A DNA stretch of 64,000 bases, from contig ML769403.1 in NCBI GenBank assembly GCA_009733575.1, positions 310,001 through 374,000 of the forward strand. Direction: 5' to 3'. The position numbers and the translations under genes were made by a program. Source of the stretch: Gymnopus androsaceus JB14. Lineage: Eukaryota; Basidiomycota; Agaricomycetes; Agaricales; Omphalotaceae. A model generated the notes under the pieces. That model was not told the DNA's origin and ran no database searches. It saw only the letters and a program-made list of their open reading frames with translations. Positions 34,787 to 47,026 of this stretch are shown here, in pieces. The stretch's first letter is position 1. Each line of letters begins with the position of its first letter.

Positions 34787-37383
34787 ATGCCTACATATTC
34801 CTCCAACGAGAAAACGACAAGCTCCCCAAATTTAAACTTGGATCATGATGTAGAAAAGGCGGAAGTCGAACAGGTCGAAAATGTCCTCAGCAGATCGAAA
34901 TTTCATGACGAGGAGACTCGTCCTGCTGGTCTACTCGACAGGTTACAGAAGAAGAATCCATCTCCCGAGTTTCTCGCCGAAGTGGCGAAAATGAACCAGA
35001 CAGAGCTCGATCCTCAAAAAGTCAAGCATGTTGAGCGAAAGATTGACTTTCTCATTATGCCCGCACTCGCTATATGCTACATGGTTCGTTGCCCTTCAAT
35101 TTCGTAATCCGTTTTTTTCAACTTTGTTGCCTCTTCTGCAGTTCTATTATGTGTAAGCAACCACTTATTCGAATGCAATATCCATGCACTTGTACTAACA
35201 TTCTACTCGCCGTCAGAGACAAAACGACCCTCTCATATGCCGCCATTTTCAGCCGTAGGTACTCATCCGCGCCTCTTAGATCTATGCTGATGGCCAGTCC
35301 TAGTCAAGACAGATTTAAAGCTTACGGGGTCTGAATACGTGTGTCTTGTTCCGTGCTTGTTATGACAAGGACTAACCGATAAACCATCAGAGTTGGCTTT
35401 CAAGTCTCTTCTACTGTTCGTATACTATATATGTATCCACAGTCCCTTGCTTGATCTAAAATGATAGTCGGATGGCTGGGTTGGGCATTGCCTACTAATA
35501 TTCTGATGCAAAGATTTCCACTGAACAAATACCTCGCTTTCAACGTGAGTGTATTTGTTATAATTAGCCACTTCTACTACTAACTCATATCTGTCCAGAT
35601 TTTCTTGTGGGGCGTTCTACTCATGGCTCAAGCGGCCAGTCGGAATTTTACTGATCTGGCTGTCCTTCGCGTTCTATCGGGTGCCGCAGAGGCCACTGCC
35701 GATCCAGCCTTCGTTCTCATCACTGGAACTTGGTACACTCGAAGCCAACAGCCGACAAGGATTGGTTATTGGTATCTGTAAGTATCTTGTCATTCATTGG
35801 CTATTTCACATTCAAATTATCAATAGTGCAAATGGTTTGGGAATTGCTCTTGGTGGACTTTTTGGCTATGGTATTGGCCATGTAAGCTTTATCTTTCTTT
35901 TGTTTTCTTACCGTTCTTAGTATCATTCTAGATCAGAGGTACTCGGCTGCTTCAACTCTGTGTGGCAATGTATATTTATCCTCATCTTCAGGTAGCCTGC
36001 CATCCTGGAAGTACGAATTCTTGATCATCGGTGCTCTCTGCTCGGCATGGTCCATTTTCATGTACATCTTCATTCCGGATTCGCCTTATTTCAGCCGCTG
36101 GTTCACACCTGAGGAAAGAGTTATCATTGTCAGTCGAAAGCGAGGAGATCACAACTTGACCGACAGCCGAGAGTAAGCCTACTAATTCTTCTTCGATCGT
36201 TCAACCCTTGTTTACAATGCCTCTCAGATGGAATGCTGCTCAAGCGCTTGAAGCTTTCATTGACCCCAAAACTTACTTATTTTTCCTCTTCGGCTTCACT
36301 GCAAATGTCCCCAATGTAACTTCGACTCTTCATCCGCGTGTCCCGCCTGTACTTACAATCTCATCAGGGCGCTACTTCGAACTTGTGATTTTTTCACTTC
36401 TCACAGTCGCACAGTATAGACACTGACCATTTCTACTTTCATACTAGCGGGACTCTGATTGTAGAAGGGTATGTCTCTTTTTCTTCTATTATGAAGGGCA
36501 GGATCTCATTCAAGATATTGTAGATTTGGCTTCAATACTTTCCAGACGACGCTCATGCAAATCCCGTATGGGATGGTGATTGTTGCGTTCATCTTGGCAG
36601 CCATATTTATCAACTCCAAGCTACCCAGCGGATATCGCACCCTTCTCATGGCGGTAACCAACGTGCCGACTGTAGTCGGTTTTGCAATGGTTGCCTGGTG
36701 TCACGGAAAAGGGGCAAGACTTGCAGGATATTGTATGTACCGTTTTAATGTACCCTACTGGGTTAACTGCTTTTTTAGGGCTCACTGGCGCCTCGAATGC
36801 TACCTTTGTCCTCGGTCTATCTCTTCTCTCTGGTAATGTTGGAGGACAAACGAAAAAGGCCATCGCTAGTGCTGCCGTTTTTCTGGGTATGTCGATGTCA
36901 CCGACGTGTAAGATCGATTTCTAATACCATTTGTTAGGTGTTGCGATTGGGTTAGTTTGTTAAACGGCTACGAAGACTTTGATTGACATGGCCATTACTT
37001 ACTATCAGGAACATTGTTGGACCCTTCTTGTTCAAATCGTCCGAAGCTCCCACCTATCACACTGGCGTGGTAGGATGTTTGGTATCTCGGGCTCTTGAGG
37101 TGAGAAATCATAATTTTGGAGGTACTTACAGCAGGGATCCGACGCTTAGAACTCTGCCCAATTTAGATCATCATTATTCTTGTTCTACGATTTATCTTCA
37201 TCATGTCCAATCGCCGCCGAGACCGAGCAGTCGCTGAAGGACGTGTTCAATACGATGAAGGAGCCAATGAGTTGCAGGACATTACCGATTGGAAAAATCC
37301 TGCCTTCCGCTATGTTACTGTGAGCTTCACTAATATCGTTGTATTTTGGTGCATGCTAAGTCAACGCATTCCTACTATAGTAA
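34787..37383 (+). CDS. MFS transporter of the allantoate/pantothenate permease (Dal5-like) family
   Basis: An organic-anion permease of the plasma membrane with about 12 helices. The ATG at 34787 starts a hydrophilic Glu-rich N-terminus of about 80 residues. Helix 1 is VERKIDFLIMPALAICYMF, spliced to YYVDKTTLSYAAIFS, then LKTDLKLTGSEYSWLSSLFY. The family motif FGWLGWALPTNILMQRFPLN follows, with NIFLWGVLLMAQAASRNFTD and SGAAEATADPAFVLITGTWY, all characteristic. The second half keeps NPKTYLFFL-like (IDPKTYLFFLFGFTANVPN), FQTTLMQIPYGMVIVAFI and GNVGGQTKKAIASAAVFLG. The C-terminus is the usual TDWKNPAFRY. The last intron (37320-37380) falls so that the exon after it begins directly with the TAA stop at 37381. 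Its partner is probably the divergent A-T-R enzyme. Confidence 0.9.
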
Positions 37384-38638
37384 AGAATTTCTTGATGCCT
37401 TCAGGATCATTGGTGTCCAACTTCGATGTACAATATCAGCGATGCATTTTATCACTATACTCGAAAGACACTTTTCTTCCATCTTGCTCTGGCCACCGAT
37501 GCCAATTTTTGCAGTTCTTAATCTTGAAACCGCATCATATTCCACGAAAAGAATAAGAATAATATCATAGTGGAAAATATGGCGACTTACACTATCTATC
37601 TACAAGATCTCATAATTATCGCGTACGGGGTACTCTTGTCCGCGGAAAGGAACATTACAACCTCCACTGTCGAGTGAATGGACGAACAGAATTGAGCAAC
37701 AACAAATGAAACGAGCCCACAGACGCGTAGCAGTCTTTCCAGGGAGCTTGACACCATCTATGGTAGCGACATTATGGAAGAGTACGGTACCTAGAAAGCA
37801 TGGGACGAAGTTCTGGTTTAGTATGAAAAGTCAACTCGAAAAGCGGCTCGGACCAACCATCTTCTTCATATCCTCCCTGTATGACTTTGCGTCCAGGAGG
37901 AATGAGTCTATCCTTGGTGCGAACGATTTCCATGTGGGTCGGTCGAAATACGAGCACGACCTGAAATAGTGCATACAATGACGAGCGCAACTGCTATTTG
38001 TGATCAATATTAGATACCCACATACTAAGCATTATTATCATGTTGACTTCCGCCATACGCAACAATACACTGAGGTTCAGGTTTTTGTCCACGTCTAATC
38101 TTGTTTGGGTGTATGCAGTTGTAGAACATGGCACTACCAAATCAAATCGGATTCGATGCACCGTCATCATTTGTGAATGGAGTGCATCCTGTAGTCGATT
38201 TAGAAGGGAATGGTCCTTTAGGCTTTACTAGAATCCGGAATATGGTCGAAGGGAACTAGGCAGGGAAGGTTCACACCGAAGAGTAATGAATGCGTTTGCC
38301 AACTCATAGATGTTTCGAGCTCGATGAAGGTACTAGTTTCTTGACCAAAGTTTGAAGTGAACGAATTGAGTTGGAGGAACGTAGAAATTACTTATATGGA
38401 GGTAGTCATGGTGGATTGCAAATGGATTGAGGGAAAGAGGGGAGCAAGATTCAAATTGACCCGGCCGGCTTTTTACCAGGATCATGCGCCTTGTTTGGTC
38501 GCGCTCTGTCGCGCTTCTATTTGAAGTTCTATTTCTTCGCTTCCTCTGCGATTGCTCTCTTCGTCAACGGCGATTAAAATTGTCCGGTACTTGATACGCT
38601 CTCTCTGCCTTTCTCTGACTGACGGTAGTTAGTGGGAC
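37384..38638 (-). other. Interval with a possible decayed minus-strand gene
   Basis: On the minus strand, 38400-37690 contains protein-like pieces: SWQTHSLLFGVNLPCLVPFD, KGPFPSKSTTGCTPFTNDDG, and TKDRLIPPGRKVIQGGYEED with DGWSEPLFELTFHT. They are broken by stops and frame changes without convincing splice sites. I recognise no family. It may be a degraded gene or an unusual multi-exon gene. Confidence 0.3.
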
Positions 38639-39298
38639 GTGAAAATCTGCACTTCCGTCGTTCAGGATGCTGTCAAAGATCGATCGACTGCCTCTGCGTC
38701 CCTTCGTTTCTTCACAGTTGGCCTTGGCAGCGTTGTTTCCACCGAAATGTGCGATAAAGTTGCAAAGGTTGGAAACGGAGAAGCCCTTTATATCGTTTCG
38801 CCTTTGAAAAACGAAGTGGGCAACTGTAGACGACTTGTTCAGGCTGCACGTTCACCTCCACTGATCTCCACTGATCGATGTAGAGTGAACTAGCTAGAAG
38901 AAGAGACCTCTCTTAGGAATGGTGATTATGATGATGATTTTGATGCTGTGATTACACCTCGTCAAGCTCCGTTTCAGATTAAGAGTCTATTTGTCTCTAC
39001 GCTATCGTTCCCAAGGAACGTACTATCAACAAACAGTCTCTTACTCTCACTGGAATCATCGCCTCCACAGGTACCCCATCCTACCTCTAGAAGTTCGTAT
39101 CCTCCCTGGCCATGCCCGTTACGATCTCTTGCACGAGTACGCTGCCAAAGCTATCATCACAGAGCGAGATCTTGGTCGCTCTGACCCACCTAACGCGTCG
39201 GCTAAAGACCTCAAAGACGAGATCATCCACCTTGGTCTCACCTACTGGCTCACGAATTGCTACACAGGCCTCCTCACCATTGATAATGGGCTGTATCC
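38639..39298 (+). pseudogene. Truncated VIT/von Willebrand A domain protein fragment
   Basis: The segment RSTASASLRFFTVGLGSVVS followed by TEMCDKVAKVGNGEALYIVS is the last part of a vWA domain of fungal VIT-vWA proteins. Further on, HARYDLLHEYAAKAIITERD and LGLTYWLTNCYTGLLTIDNG are the post-vWA helical region of the same family. The VIT domain and the first part of vWA, including the metal-site start, are missing, and frames change between pieces. This is best read as a 5'-truncated relic; it abuts a multi-helix membrane protein gene on the right. Confidence 0.65.
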
Positions 39299-39430
39299 AA
39301 ACCAGTTAATGGCTTTGCACAGCCTCAGGGTATCTACCATGACACCTGAAGAATCAGCACAAATTCCTTGGGAAAGTATCCTTTCAAAATATATCAGGAT
39401 TAATATTTTGGAGTGGACTCTCCGGTAAGT

Positions 39431-40662
39431 ATGAAAGTGATTCAAGGATTTTCATTTGATAGGATCACAACAGGTATTTTCATACTGGCTTTCATGATTA
39501 GCATGCATATGATTTTGTGCGTTCAATACTATGTTCCAAATTATGCTATACTAACATCTACCTATCCAAACCTGCACCATAGACAGAAGGAAAATAATGG
39601 GCAGGCACATAAAGTATATATTGCACTCCTCCTGATGGGATTTATGATGGTGGCTCTTTGCACTTGTTCATACATTGCAGCCACTTTGGTCCTTGTCAAA
39701 TTTGGCTTGGCGGTGTCACTTCCAGGAGGTCTCATGGCACAAGTAGTGGCTTCCAACCTGAAAAGCATCATAATTGACATTATAGAGAGCTGGTCAGGAG
39801 ATTTCCTGGTGAATTCTGCATGATACTTCATTGGAAAATGAAAACTGAAAAGTCCTCCCACATACAGTTCCTCATTGCTGACACAGCTATTGTTTGGAGA
39901 GCATGGGCTCTGTGGCCTGAAAATATACATATAAAATCCACACTGCTGGTTATCCTGCTAGCAGATATTGGTGGCTGCTTTTGTGCTATTTCCTTGGTAT
40001 ATATACTGACATAAGAGATTATTCAGGTGTCGCTATTGCTGATGGTGTTGTCGACACTAAAGTTGAATATGCAACCACTAATATTAATCTTGTAACTTTG
40101 GATTGGATCAATACTGTGCTCAATTTAACAGTCAATATTGTGGCAACACTTCTAATAGCTTTTCGGGCATGGTGAATAATTTCTTCAGGATATTCTATCA
40201 GGATACACATCAATCAGCCCATGTATTATTGCGCAACAAGAAAACACAAGTGCAAGCAATTCTTCTACTCATGATTGAGTCTGGTGCAATCTTGGGTGTG
40301 GTCCAGGTCCGTGATTTTCACAAATGTCATTAGTGTTCCCCAAGCGATCACTCATTATTAAAATAAAAGGTGGCCATCACTATCATTCAATGGACTTGAC
40401 ATTCGTGCAGCTTCCACTACACCCATTTCATATGCCAGATTGTTTTTTGAAACATTGTATGCATACAGTGCTGTAAGTCTAGCTTCATTAGAACTTCAAG
40501 TTTCAACATTTGACATGGATTTTAATCCCTTTCCTGTTTCTATAGGCTGGGAGTCCAGTTGCTCTTGTCATCTTGATTCAAACAGGAAGCACTTATGAGG
40601 AAAGCCTTCATTTGGAAGATGTCCCCTCCCTGGATATCAATTCGGCTCCAAGTGCCAGCTAA
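39431..40662 (+). CDS. Mushroom-type multi-helix membrane protein (7TM-like)
   Basis: Helices visible: TGIFILAFMISMHMILCVQY, VYIALLLMGFMMVALCTCSY, then FLIADTAIVWRAWALWP, the recognisable family motif, IKSTLLVILLADIGGC, VTLDWINTVLNLTVNIVATL and KKTQVQAILLLMIESGAILG. The tail is SPVALVILIQTGSTYEESL...INSAPSAS ending TAA at 40660-40662. Families like this are greatly expanded in Agaricomycetes and have unknown function. The intron at about 39819 splices cleanly (SGDFL to FLIADTA). Two further joins, near 40000 and 40175, would need introns of only about 32-33 nt, and the second leaves a frame offset. The copy may therefore be damaged. The AT content is higher than in neighbouring genes. Confidence 0.6.
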
Positions 40663-40748
40663 AAAAAACTAGCTTGTTAGGCCATGGACTTCAAAACTTT
40701 GTTTTTTTTGAGTTCTATTGATTTCCTTTTGATTTGGTTTATTTATTA

Positions 40749-40914
40749 GGGATGTTTCGCTGCGGCAAATTTTGCTGCTCCAAAATTTGCATAATATATA
40801 GCAAATTTGGCCGCACTCCATAGAGTTTGCACTACGTCATGCCATAAAAATTTGCCATAAAACTTGGCAAATTTTGCCTCTGCCACTGGCGAATTTTACT
40901 GCAGCGAAACATCC
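40749..40914. mobile_element. Miniature inverted-repeat element, about 165 bp
   Basis: The left end GGATGTTTCGCTGCGGCAAA (from 40750) is the inverse of the right end (GCAGCGAAACATCC, ending 40914), with identity across the first 14 bases and weaker pairing beyond. The interior is built of repeated AAATTTTGC / GCAAATTT words. TA flanks both ends, which fits a Tc1/mariner-type target site. Confidence 0.7.
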
Positions 40915-42764
40915 TATTTGGTTAAAATTTGCTTCTTCTGTGATACTCACTGTTTTTGTGCCAGCTATAATTCATTAAATTGATATTTTTAGTCTAAAAT
41001 GTCAGTGCTAGCTTTAATTAAGCTAAGCCCTTATTCACTGGTATTACTGTACTTTTCTGACCAAGCATTCACTCGTGCATCATATTGGCGGAAATTGAAC
41101 AGTTCACACCAGGGTGTCACCTGTCATTTGGGGTTGTGAACACCATGACAACAAAAACCAAAAATAAGCCCTCAAAAATCAAGGAAAAAATACTTTAAAA
41201 ACTTAATTTCTTCTCAATTCACTTCTGGACACGTTTAAAATAGTTTTAAATAAGTCGATATGAAGAACACAATAGTACCTAGTAATATAAATACAAGTAA
41301 TCCACCTCCAGTGATTCGCAGTGAACATATGGCCTTTTTTTGCTACTCCATATCTTTCCAATGACACACCTGGTGCAAAATTCCTATTGGGTGTTTGAAG
41401 ACAAGTATCTTAAGTACTGTTCTTGCTAAAAAAAAATATATGTGCTCCCAAGTCTATTAAGTCTTGCAAAATCAAAATCCGTGGGAAGTAAGCCTTTCTT
41501 GACTTCCTTCCACCTACATTGCATCTGCAATGTCTATTCTTCTCCAGGCGGGCAGCAGCGCTCAGACAGATCCGGAGCTCCCATTGTTGCTCTGGCACTA
41601 GGACATGGCTCTCTTGCGCCTGGGACTCGGGCTGTTGCAACAAACTCAACGTTCTCGGGCTCTATGTATTTCGAGCTGCTTTTGAAAATGCAGAGCTTTG
41701 ACGACAGTTGGCGGCAACGCGGATAAATTTTGGGTGTCTCTGGAGGTTCCAGAGCGGAGGTTGTTCTCAACAAATTTGGGGTTGGCCAACAGCAGGTGCA
41801 GGTGAAGGCAGTGGTACTTACGTTGATCTCGATGTCTCGATTCTGTGGTGAGGAGGCTGAGGATATCAGGGAAAAGATGGATCTGTAGCTGAGAGAAAAT
41901 ATGAAGAAGGGTGTTGATGTTGATGTGTTTGAGCGGGAGGTGATGAAGAATCATCGATTCACTTGGGTTTGTTACTATGAAGTTTTGCTGATGTTCTTTT
42001 GTTCTGTTTCTGTTTTGCAAAGCTGCGAGCTACCGTCGTGACTCTTTGGCCGAGCAATCTTGGTATTTAAATACCTTAGTCCGATGCTCCAACCCTCAAT
42101 TCCCGTGAGACGTGGAGCAGGAAGATTTACGCTACTGTACTTCAATCACCGCTCTTTTAGAATGTAGCCGGTGCTGACCTGATTATCACCTCGGTGCAAC
42201 TGGGACTATTGCCGTATAATCCTTCCGAAAAGTAACCTGTTCAGATGCTATCCCATCTCACGAAATCCTGGTAAGTTTCTGCCTATACCTAGCTTCTCTC
42301 GTCACTCTTTATTATTATAGTGATCAACAAGGATCGAATTGCTCATGCGACTGGGTACGCACATGCGTCGAGTATTTTCAACTTCCTTGATACCTTTCCT
42401 TCCTTCCTTTCTTAGCGGGTGTTCTTGACCTCATAGATATAATATGTAAAACCCCCTGCCCAGACGGACCATGGTCAAGTTACGTTCCCTCTATTCACGG
42501 CCTTTCAAATAGATGTGAGTCTCCCTCCCTTAAATTTCAATCTGCTGGTGCAATGGTGTAAATAATGTTCTAGATCTTTGGTGTTCTGACTCGCAGTATC
42601 AAACCTAATAGAGGCGCTTTACCAATGGCTTCAATGGCTACCTAATTGAATGCACAGACTGCGTTCGAACAGTTGGGTCGCCCTGTAAATAGCCCTGGTC
42701 AGACTTTAAAAACAGTTCTTTGTTGGAGCCTCATGAAATATCTTTCATCACCTAAAACACCCCC
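40915..42764. other. Intergenic region with one uncertain minus-strand frame
   Basis: At 40999-41030, CAGTGCTAGCTTTAATTAAG resembles the terminus of the hAT-like element at 50.3 kb and may be a solo element end. On the minus strand, 42020-41646 is an open frame of 124 residues that runs into other open frames down to 41410, but I find no domain or reliable splice sites. 42020-42760 shows C/T-rich sequence and no gene. Confidence 0.35.
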
Positions 42765-44541
42765 ATGGCCAGCAAAGCCGCTACGCAGTATGTCTTGTTA
42801 TGCTCAACGTCCAGTCGTTTTTTAAGAGTCCACCTTTAGCTACCTCGAATTCGATATCCAATGGTCCAGCATAGGTATTACTGAGTCGTTGCTTACCATC
42901 ATTGTTATACTGAACCTCTTCGAACTCACTGCAGCATTGCTCTGGTACGGTATGTTGATTTTCTACACCATCTCGTCCGGGTCTGGATTGAATAGGTAAC
43001 TATCTCACCAGACTATGCTCTGACATTCCCCACGGAAGTACAATACATCTGGTCCTCAAAATTTCGGTGGTCGACATTCCTCTACGTTCTATGTCGTTAC
43101 GCTCTTCTCGCAAACGTGCTTTATTTGTTGGACATTGCCGGAAAATTAACTGAAAAGTACGTGACCTTCATTGAAGCCTATATCAATCTAAGTGCCTCGA
43201 TCTTAAGCTGCAACACCTGGTATCAGTTCATTGGTGCGCTTAGCGTACTTGGACGCGCCGCTATTATCGGTACGTCTCATCTTACTCTTAGAGCACAGTT
43301 TAATTCAATCACCTCGTATCGCAGTCGTGTTCACTGGCCGAACCTGGGCCGTATGGGGCAAGAACCGCATTGTCCTAGCGTACATGTCTATCTTGGGGGC
43401 TACCTGCGTGGCGTTGGATATTGTAATTTTTCGTTTTTCATTTCGCAATACTGCTCTTACTCAACTGTTTATTCATGTAGACCCACGTTCCAGGACTTCG
43501 ATGCACCGGTGGTTCGAGCATCCCGATGTAAGCGTACTACTTGTTACATATATTGCTGTGTATACTGACTCTGCATTTATGCAGTGGTATTTATTTTTTT
43601 GCGTTTAGGAAGATGACTAAGTAACTTCGATCTGATAGCGAATGACCTGCTTTCCATCTTGATGGTCGTTTTTGAGTTTTCGTCGGCGATTTTGAATACC
43701 ATCCGGTGTGTTCAAGCGTTCAAAGCCCACAAGCAGAGCTTCAAGGAGCAGAAAGATGGATTTCAGTATTTACTGTTTGAACAAGGTTCGTCGTTGGTCA
43801 ATGCCGCTCAGATCCTCCTGAACTCGTTTCCAGGAATATTTTACTTCAGGTACTACATCCCTCCACGCATACCGTTCGACGGGGTCTAATAAAAATGTAC
43901 AACAGCATAGTATCTCTGTTCACGACTGCCGCTGTGATTCTCAATTTTGTGGGTTTCCTGAAATAAATCATCATGCTCGTTACCTATCCACTGACTGTTG
44001 GCTATAGCAAGCTCCGGTGCGTCGTTTTGGTCACGAACTGCTGATGGAGATACCATTGATCGACCACTTTTAGTCCGGATTTTTCCAGCGTCTTTTAAAT
44101 GCACTGACGCTTCCGTGAGTACTATAATTCGTCTTTATTGATCAGGAATTGATATTCCCATTACTTAGTCTTTCTGGCTTATTGACTGCTCGTCTACTTC
44201 TACACATACGCGAGTGGGAGCACAGTCATTCACCAGCGGCAAACTCCAACCATGAAGCTGAAGGCACCAACTTTTCATTCAGAGCAGCTACAAACTTTAT
44301 TTCCACGACCATGGGCTCTGACTTTGGCTCAGACCCTGTCGCGCGACAGAATGCGCGAGACGTTGAAGAGCTGTCTCAACATGGCCTCGGAGAGTCTGAC
44401 ACTTCGGGTGGGCTGGATTCGCGAGAGAATGAGAGCCTTGGTGATGATTCTAACATTTCAAGTTCAAATTGGAATCCAGATCTAGAATCTGCAGTTGTTG
44501 TATCCAGTGTGAGAGAGGGAAAAAAACCAGCGCGTGTGTGA
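42765..44541 (+). CDS. DUF6533-domain seven-helix membrane protein
   Basis: The start ATG at 42765 (MASKAAT) opens a short exon spliced to YLEFDIQWSSIG. A hydrophobic helix TIIVILNLFELTAALLW is followed by the DUF6533 signature region: PDYALTFPTEVQYIWSSKF, RWSTFLYVLCRYALLANVL. More helices follow (FIGALSVLGRAAIIVVFTGR, RTWAVWGKNRIVLAYMSILG, NDLLSILMVVFEFSSAIL) and FYFSIVSLFTTAAVILNF near the end. A long Ser/Asn-rich cytosolic tail closes the protein at 44541. These proteins are numerous in mushrooms and their role is unknown; receptor-like function is only a suggestion. At least six introns are needed and all proposed ones are GT-AG. Confidence 0.75.
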
Positions 44542-44617
44542 GTTATTTAACGAGAAAGCTGTCGAAGATGTCGAGAATTTTCCGTTTGTCGAGTACACTG
44601 TAAGTAGTAATTTATAT

Positions 44618-44682
44618 GTACCTGCTAAAGCGAATGTATTTATTTTATGTGTACCTGCTAAATGCGAATGTATTTATTCTAC
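44618..44682. repeat. Tandem duplication of about 32 bp
   Basis: GTACCTGCTAAAGCGAATGT followed by ATTTATTTT is repeated at 44651 as GTACCTGCTAAATGCGAATG followed by TATTTATTCT, directly adjacent. Confidence 0.8.
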
Positions 44683-44868
44683 TTAGCACCAGAAACAACC
44701 ACAACCATTCCATACTCCACTGACGCGACGCGAGTGATCATCGATAGGGGCCACTTATGTCAACAAGTACTGCAGTTATTTATAGCAGGTGATATCATAC
44801 AGTGATGGCGCTGCTTTATATGGCGCTCAATTTCTGGTCTCCTCCCACCTTTACCACCTCCCAGTGCC

Positions 44869-46485
44869 ATGCCTTCATTGCCTTCCTTGCCCTCTTTGCT
44901 CCACCGCAAACACAAGTCCTCCGACAAGGATGTCGAGGAAATGAACCCCGAAGTCAACAATCTTTCTAGTGCCACTAATGAAAATGTAGCTCAAGGCCTC
45001 GAGAGCATGGTCTCCCACTCAGAATCCAGCCACGACGTCAGCCATGGCATTCATATGCACTCTCATACTATCATGGAGGTCCCTTGGATTCACAAAATGA
45101 TACCAGGCATTGAGAATTTGGCTTCCAATTACCACATAGGGAACTTCGTTATCGATAGAAGCACTGGCAAGAAATTCTTTGAGAGTATGCCAATCTATGC
45201 CCGGTGCGCATCTTTTCTTAATGTTAGATTAAGCTCTGAACGTTTTTTTTGCAGGATCGGAATGCATCTGGTAACGAGTCAACCTTCTTAAATCGATGGC
45301 TCAGTCTGATGTCATTTTATTGAAAGCTTTTCTATGGCTCTGCGGAAGAAAAAATTCTTAAATATAAATCTATTGAACATCTACTACAGGAGCAATCGGT
45401 AAAGGTTAGGATTCTATTTTGACTGGAAGCCGAAAATTCCGCTACTGATTCTTGGGATCTTAGCAAGGGAAAATCTACAACTCCCCCGAATCCGCCAAAT
45501 CTATTCCTTCCTTCGTCGCCACTTATTCTCTTGACCTCAACGAGCTTCTTGAGCCTGATGTCACCAAGTATAGCTGCTTCAACGATTTCTTTTCACGGCA
45601 CGTCCTCTCGCTATAGCATGCTTCGATAACCTTTCCTCATGCTTTATCTTCAGAAAACTCAAACCCGACGCTCGACCAGTGGAAAACCTCGACAACCCAC
45701 GCGGTATCTGCAGCGCTGCCGACTGCCGATTAACGGTCTACCCTACCATCGATCTTGCACGTAAATTCTGGTACGTCTCAGCGACACACGTTGGATTGTA
45801 TACTTTTTCATGCTTATGTGCTATTGCATCGCAGGATCAAAGGCTCACAGTTCACCGTTCCAAATCTTCTTCAGGTCCCGGAAAACTCTCCTACTGCGAT
45901 TGAATTCGATGGAGCATCGTTGGCCATTTTCCGCTTGGCTCCTGCTGACTATCATCGTTTCCATTGCCCAATTGACGGCGTCGTGGGTGATATAACGAAT
46001 GTGCCTGGACAATATTACACTGGTAAGTTTTGTGTGCACTTAGTATCCGATCTTATTTCAACTTACATCGCCCTACCTATGTAGTCAACCCGCAAGCTGT
46101 GAATGAACCCAAATTCGACGTCTTCTCCGCCAACGTGCGCTCCATCTTGTATCTCACGCATACCGCTACCGGCAAACGCGTTGCATTCGTGGCTATTGGT
46201 GCTCTCCTTGTTGGTAGTGTCAATTGGACCAAGGGCGCAGAAAAGGGTGCTACGGTGAAGAGGGGTGAGGAGCTAGGCTGCTTTGCGTATGGTGGAAGCA
46301 CGGTTGTTGCCATGTTCTCCAAGGGCGTGGTGGAGTTTGATAAGGATTTGGTGAAGAATTCCGAGGTACCCATCGAGACGTTGGTCAAGGTATGATGCTT
46401 GCATAACTTGAATTGTCTTGAAATGTGGCTGAATGAACTTTTTGCCTACTAGGTTGGATCGTCTCTTGGAAGTTCTCCTGTTTAA
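44869..46485 (+). CDS. Phosphatidylserine decarboxylase family protein
   Basis: Pyruvoyl-dependent decarboxylase. The start ATG at 44869 (MPSLPSLPSLLHRKHKSSDK) leads a His/Ser-rich N-terminus, then MEVPWIHKMIPGIENLASNY. The core includes SYSLDL-like ATYSLDLNELLEPDVTKYSC, then FNDFFSRKLKPDARPV, a family hallmark, and LAIFRLAPADYHRFHCPIDG with the catalytic His environment. The self-cleavage region is GCFAYGGSTVVAMFSKG; the GGST-type Gly-Ser is where the chain is cut to form the pyruvoyl group. A final intron (46390-46452) adds VGSSLGSSPV and the stop at 46485. Soluble fungal members make phosphatidylethanolamine, while related ones decarboxylate amino acids in secondary metabolism. Sequence alone does not separate these. 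Confidence 0.88.
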
Positions 46486-47026
46486 AGAGTTATTATACGT
46501 TTTTTATTCGTGTTTAAAGGACTAGGACTTTTTAATTGTACATGTACATACGATACACGTATCGGGTAGTAGTTGGACTTTAGTATTAGTAAATTTTAAG
46601 GAGGAATATGTTTTGCACAAGTATTTCAGGCCTGCCGTGTTCTACGTATCTCAATGGACGTGAAAAGAAATCGTTGAAGCAGCTAAACTTGGTAATGAAT
46701 AAGTGTGCAATCCGAAGAAAGACTCGATATGAAGTTGGGCACTTATAAACCAGACCAGACGCTCATAACCGCCTTGTAAACTCTTCATGTACCGTTTGTT
46801 TCTCTCTCCGCTGTGTTCCGCCCAGTCGTAGGAGGTACGCAAACGTACGACGTGAAATGTGTTTGTGATACAGTAAGTCTTACCGAGCGCAAGTTCCACA
46901 TTTGCAAGGAATTTGATTCAGAAAAGACACTCCATTCGATTAAGCCAAGAATTAAGCTGAAAATATATAATTGCAGGCTGCTGACATCTATAACTCTAGT
47001 CAGACGCTGATTTTGTGAAGCGTTTC

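Noticed and set aside
41410..42020. Minus-strand gene made of overlapping open frames
   Set aside because: No recognisable domain, no consistent splice sites and mixed composition; kept only as a note.
44869..46485. Assignment to tryptophan decarboxylase (PsiD-like) function
   Set aside because: The fold is shared, but the sequence shown does not separate lipid from amino-acid substrates and no psilocybin-type neighbours are present.
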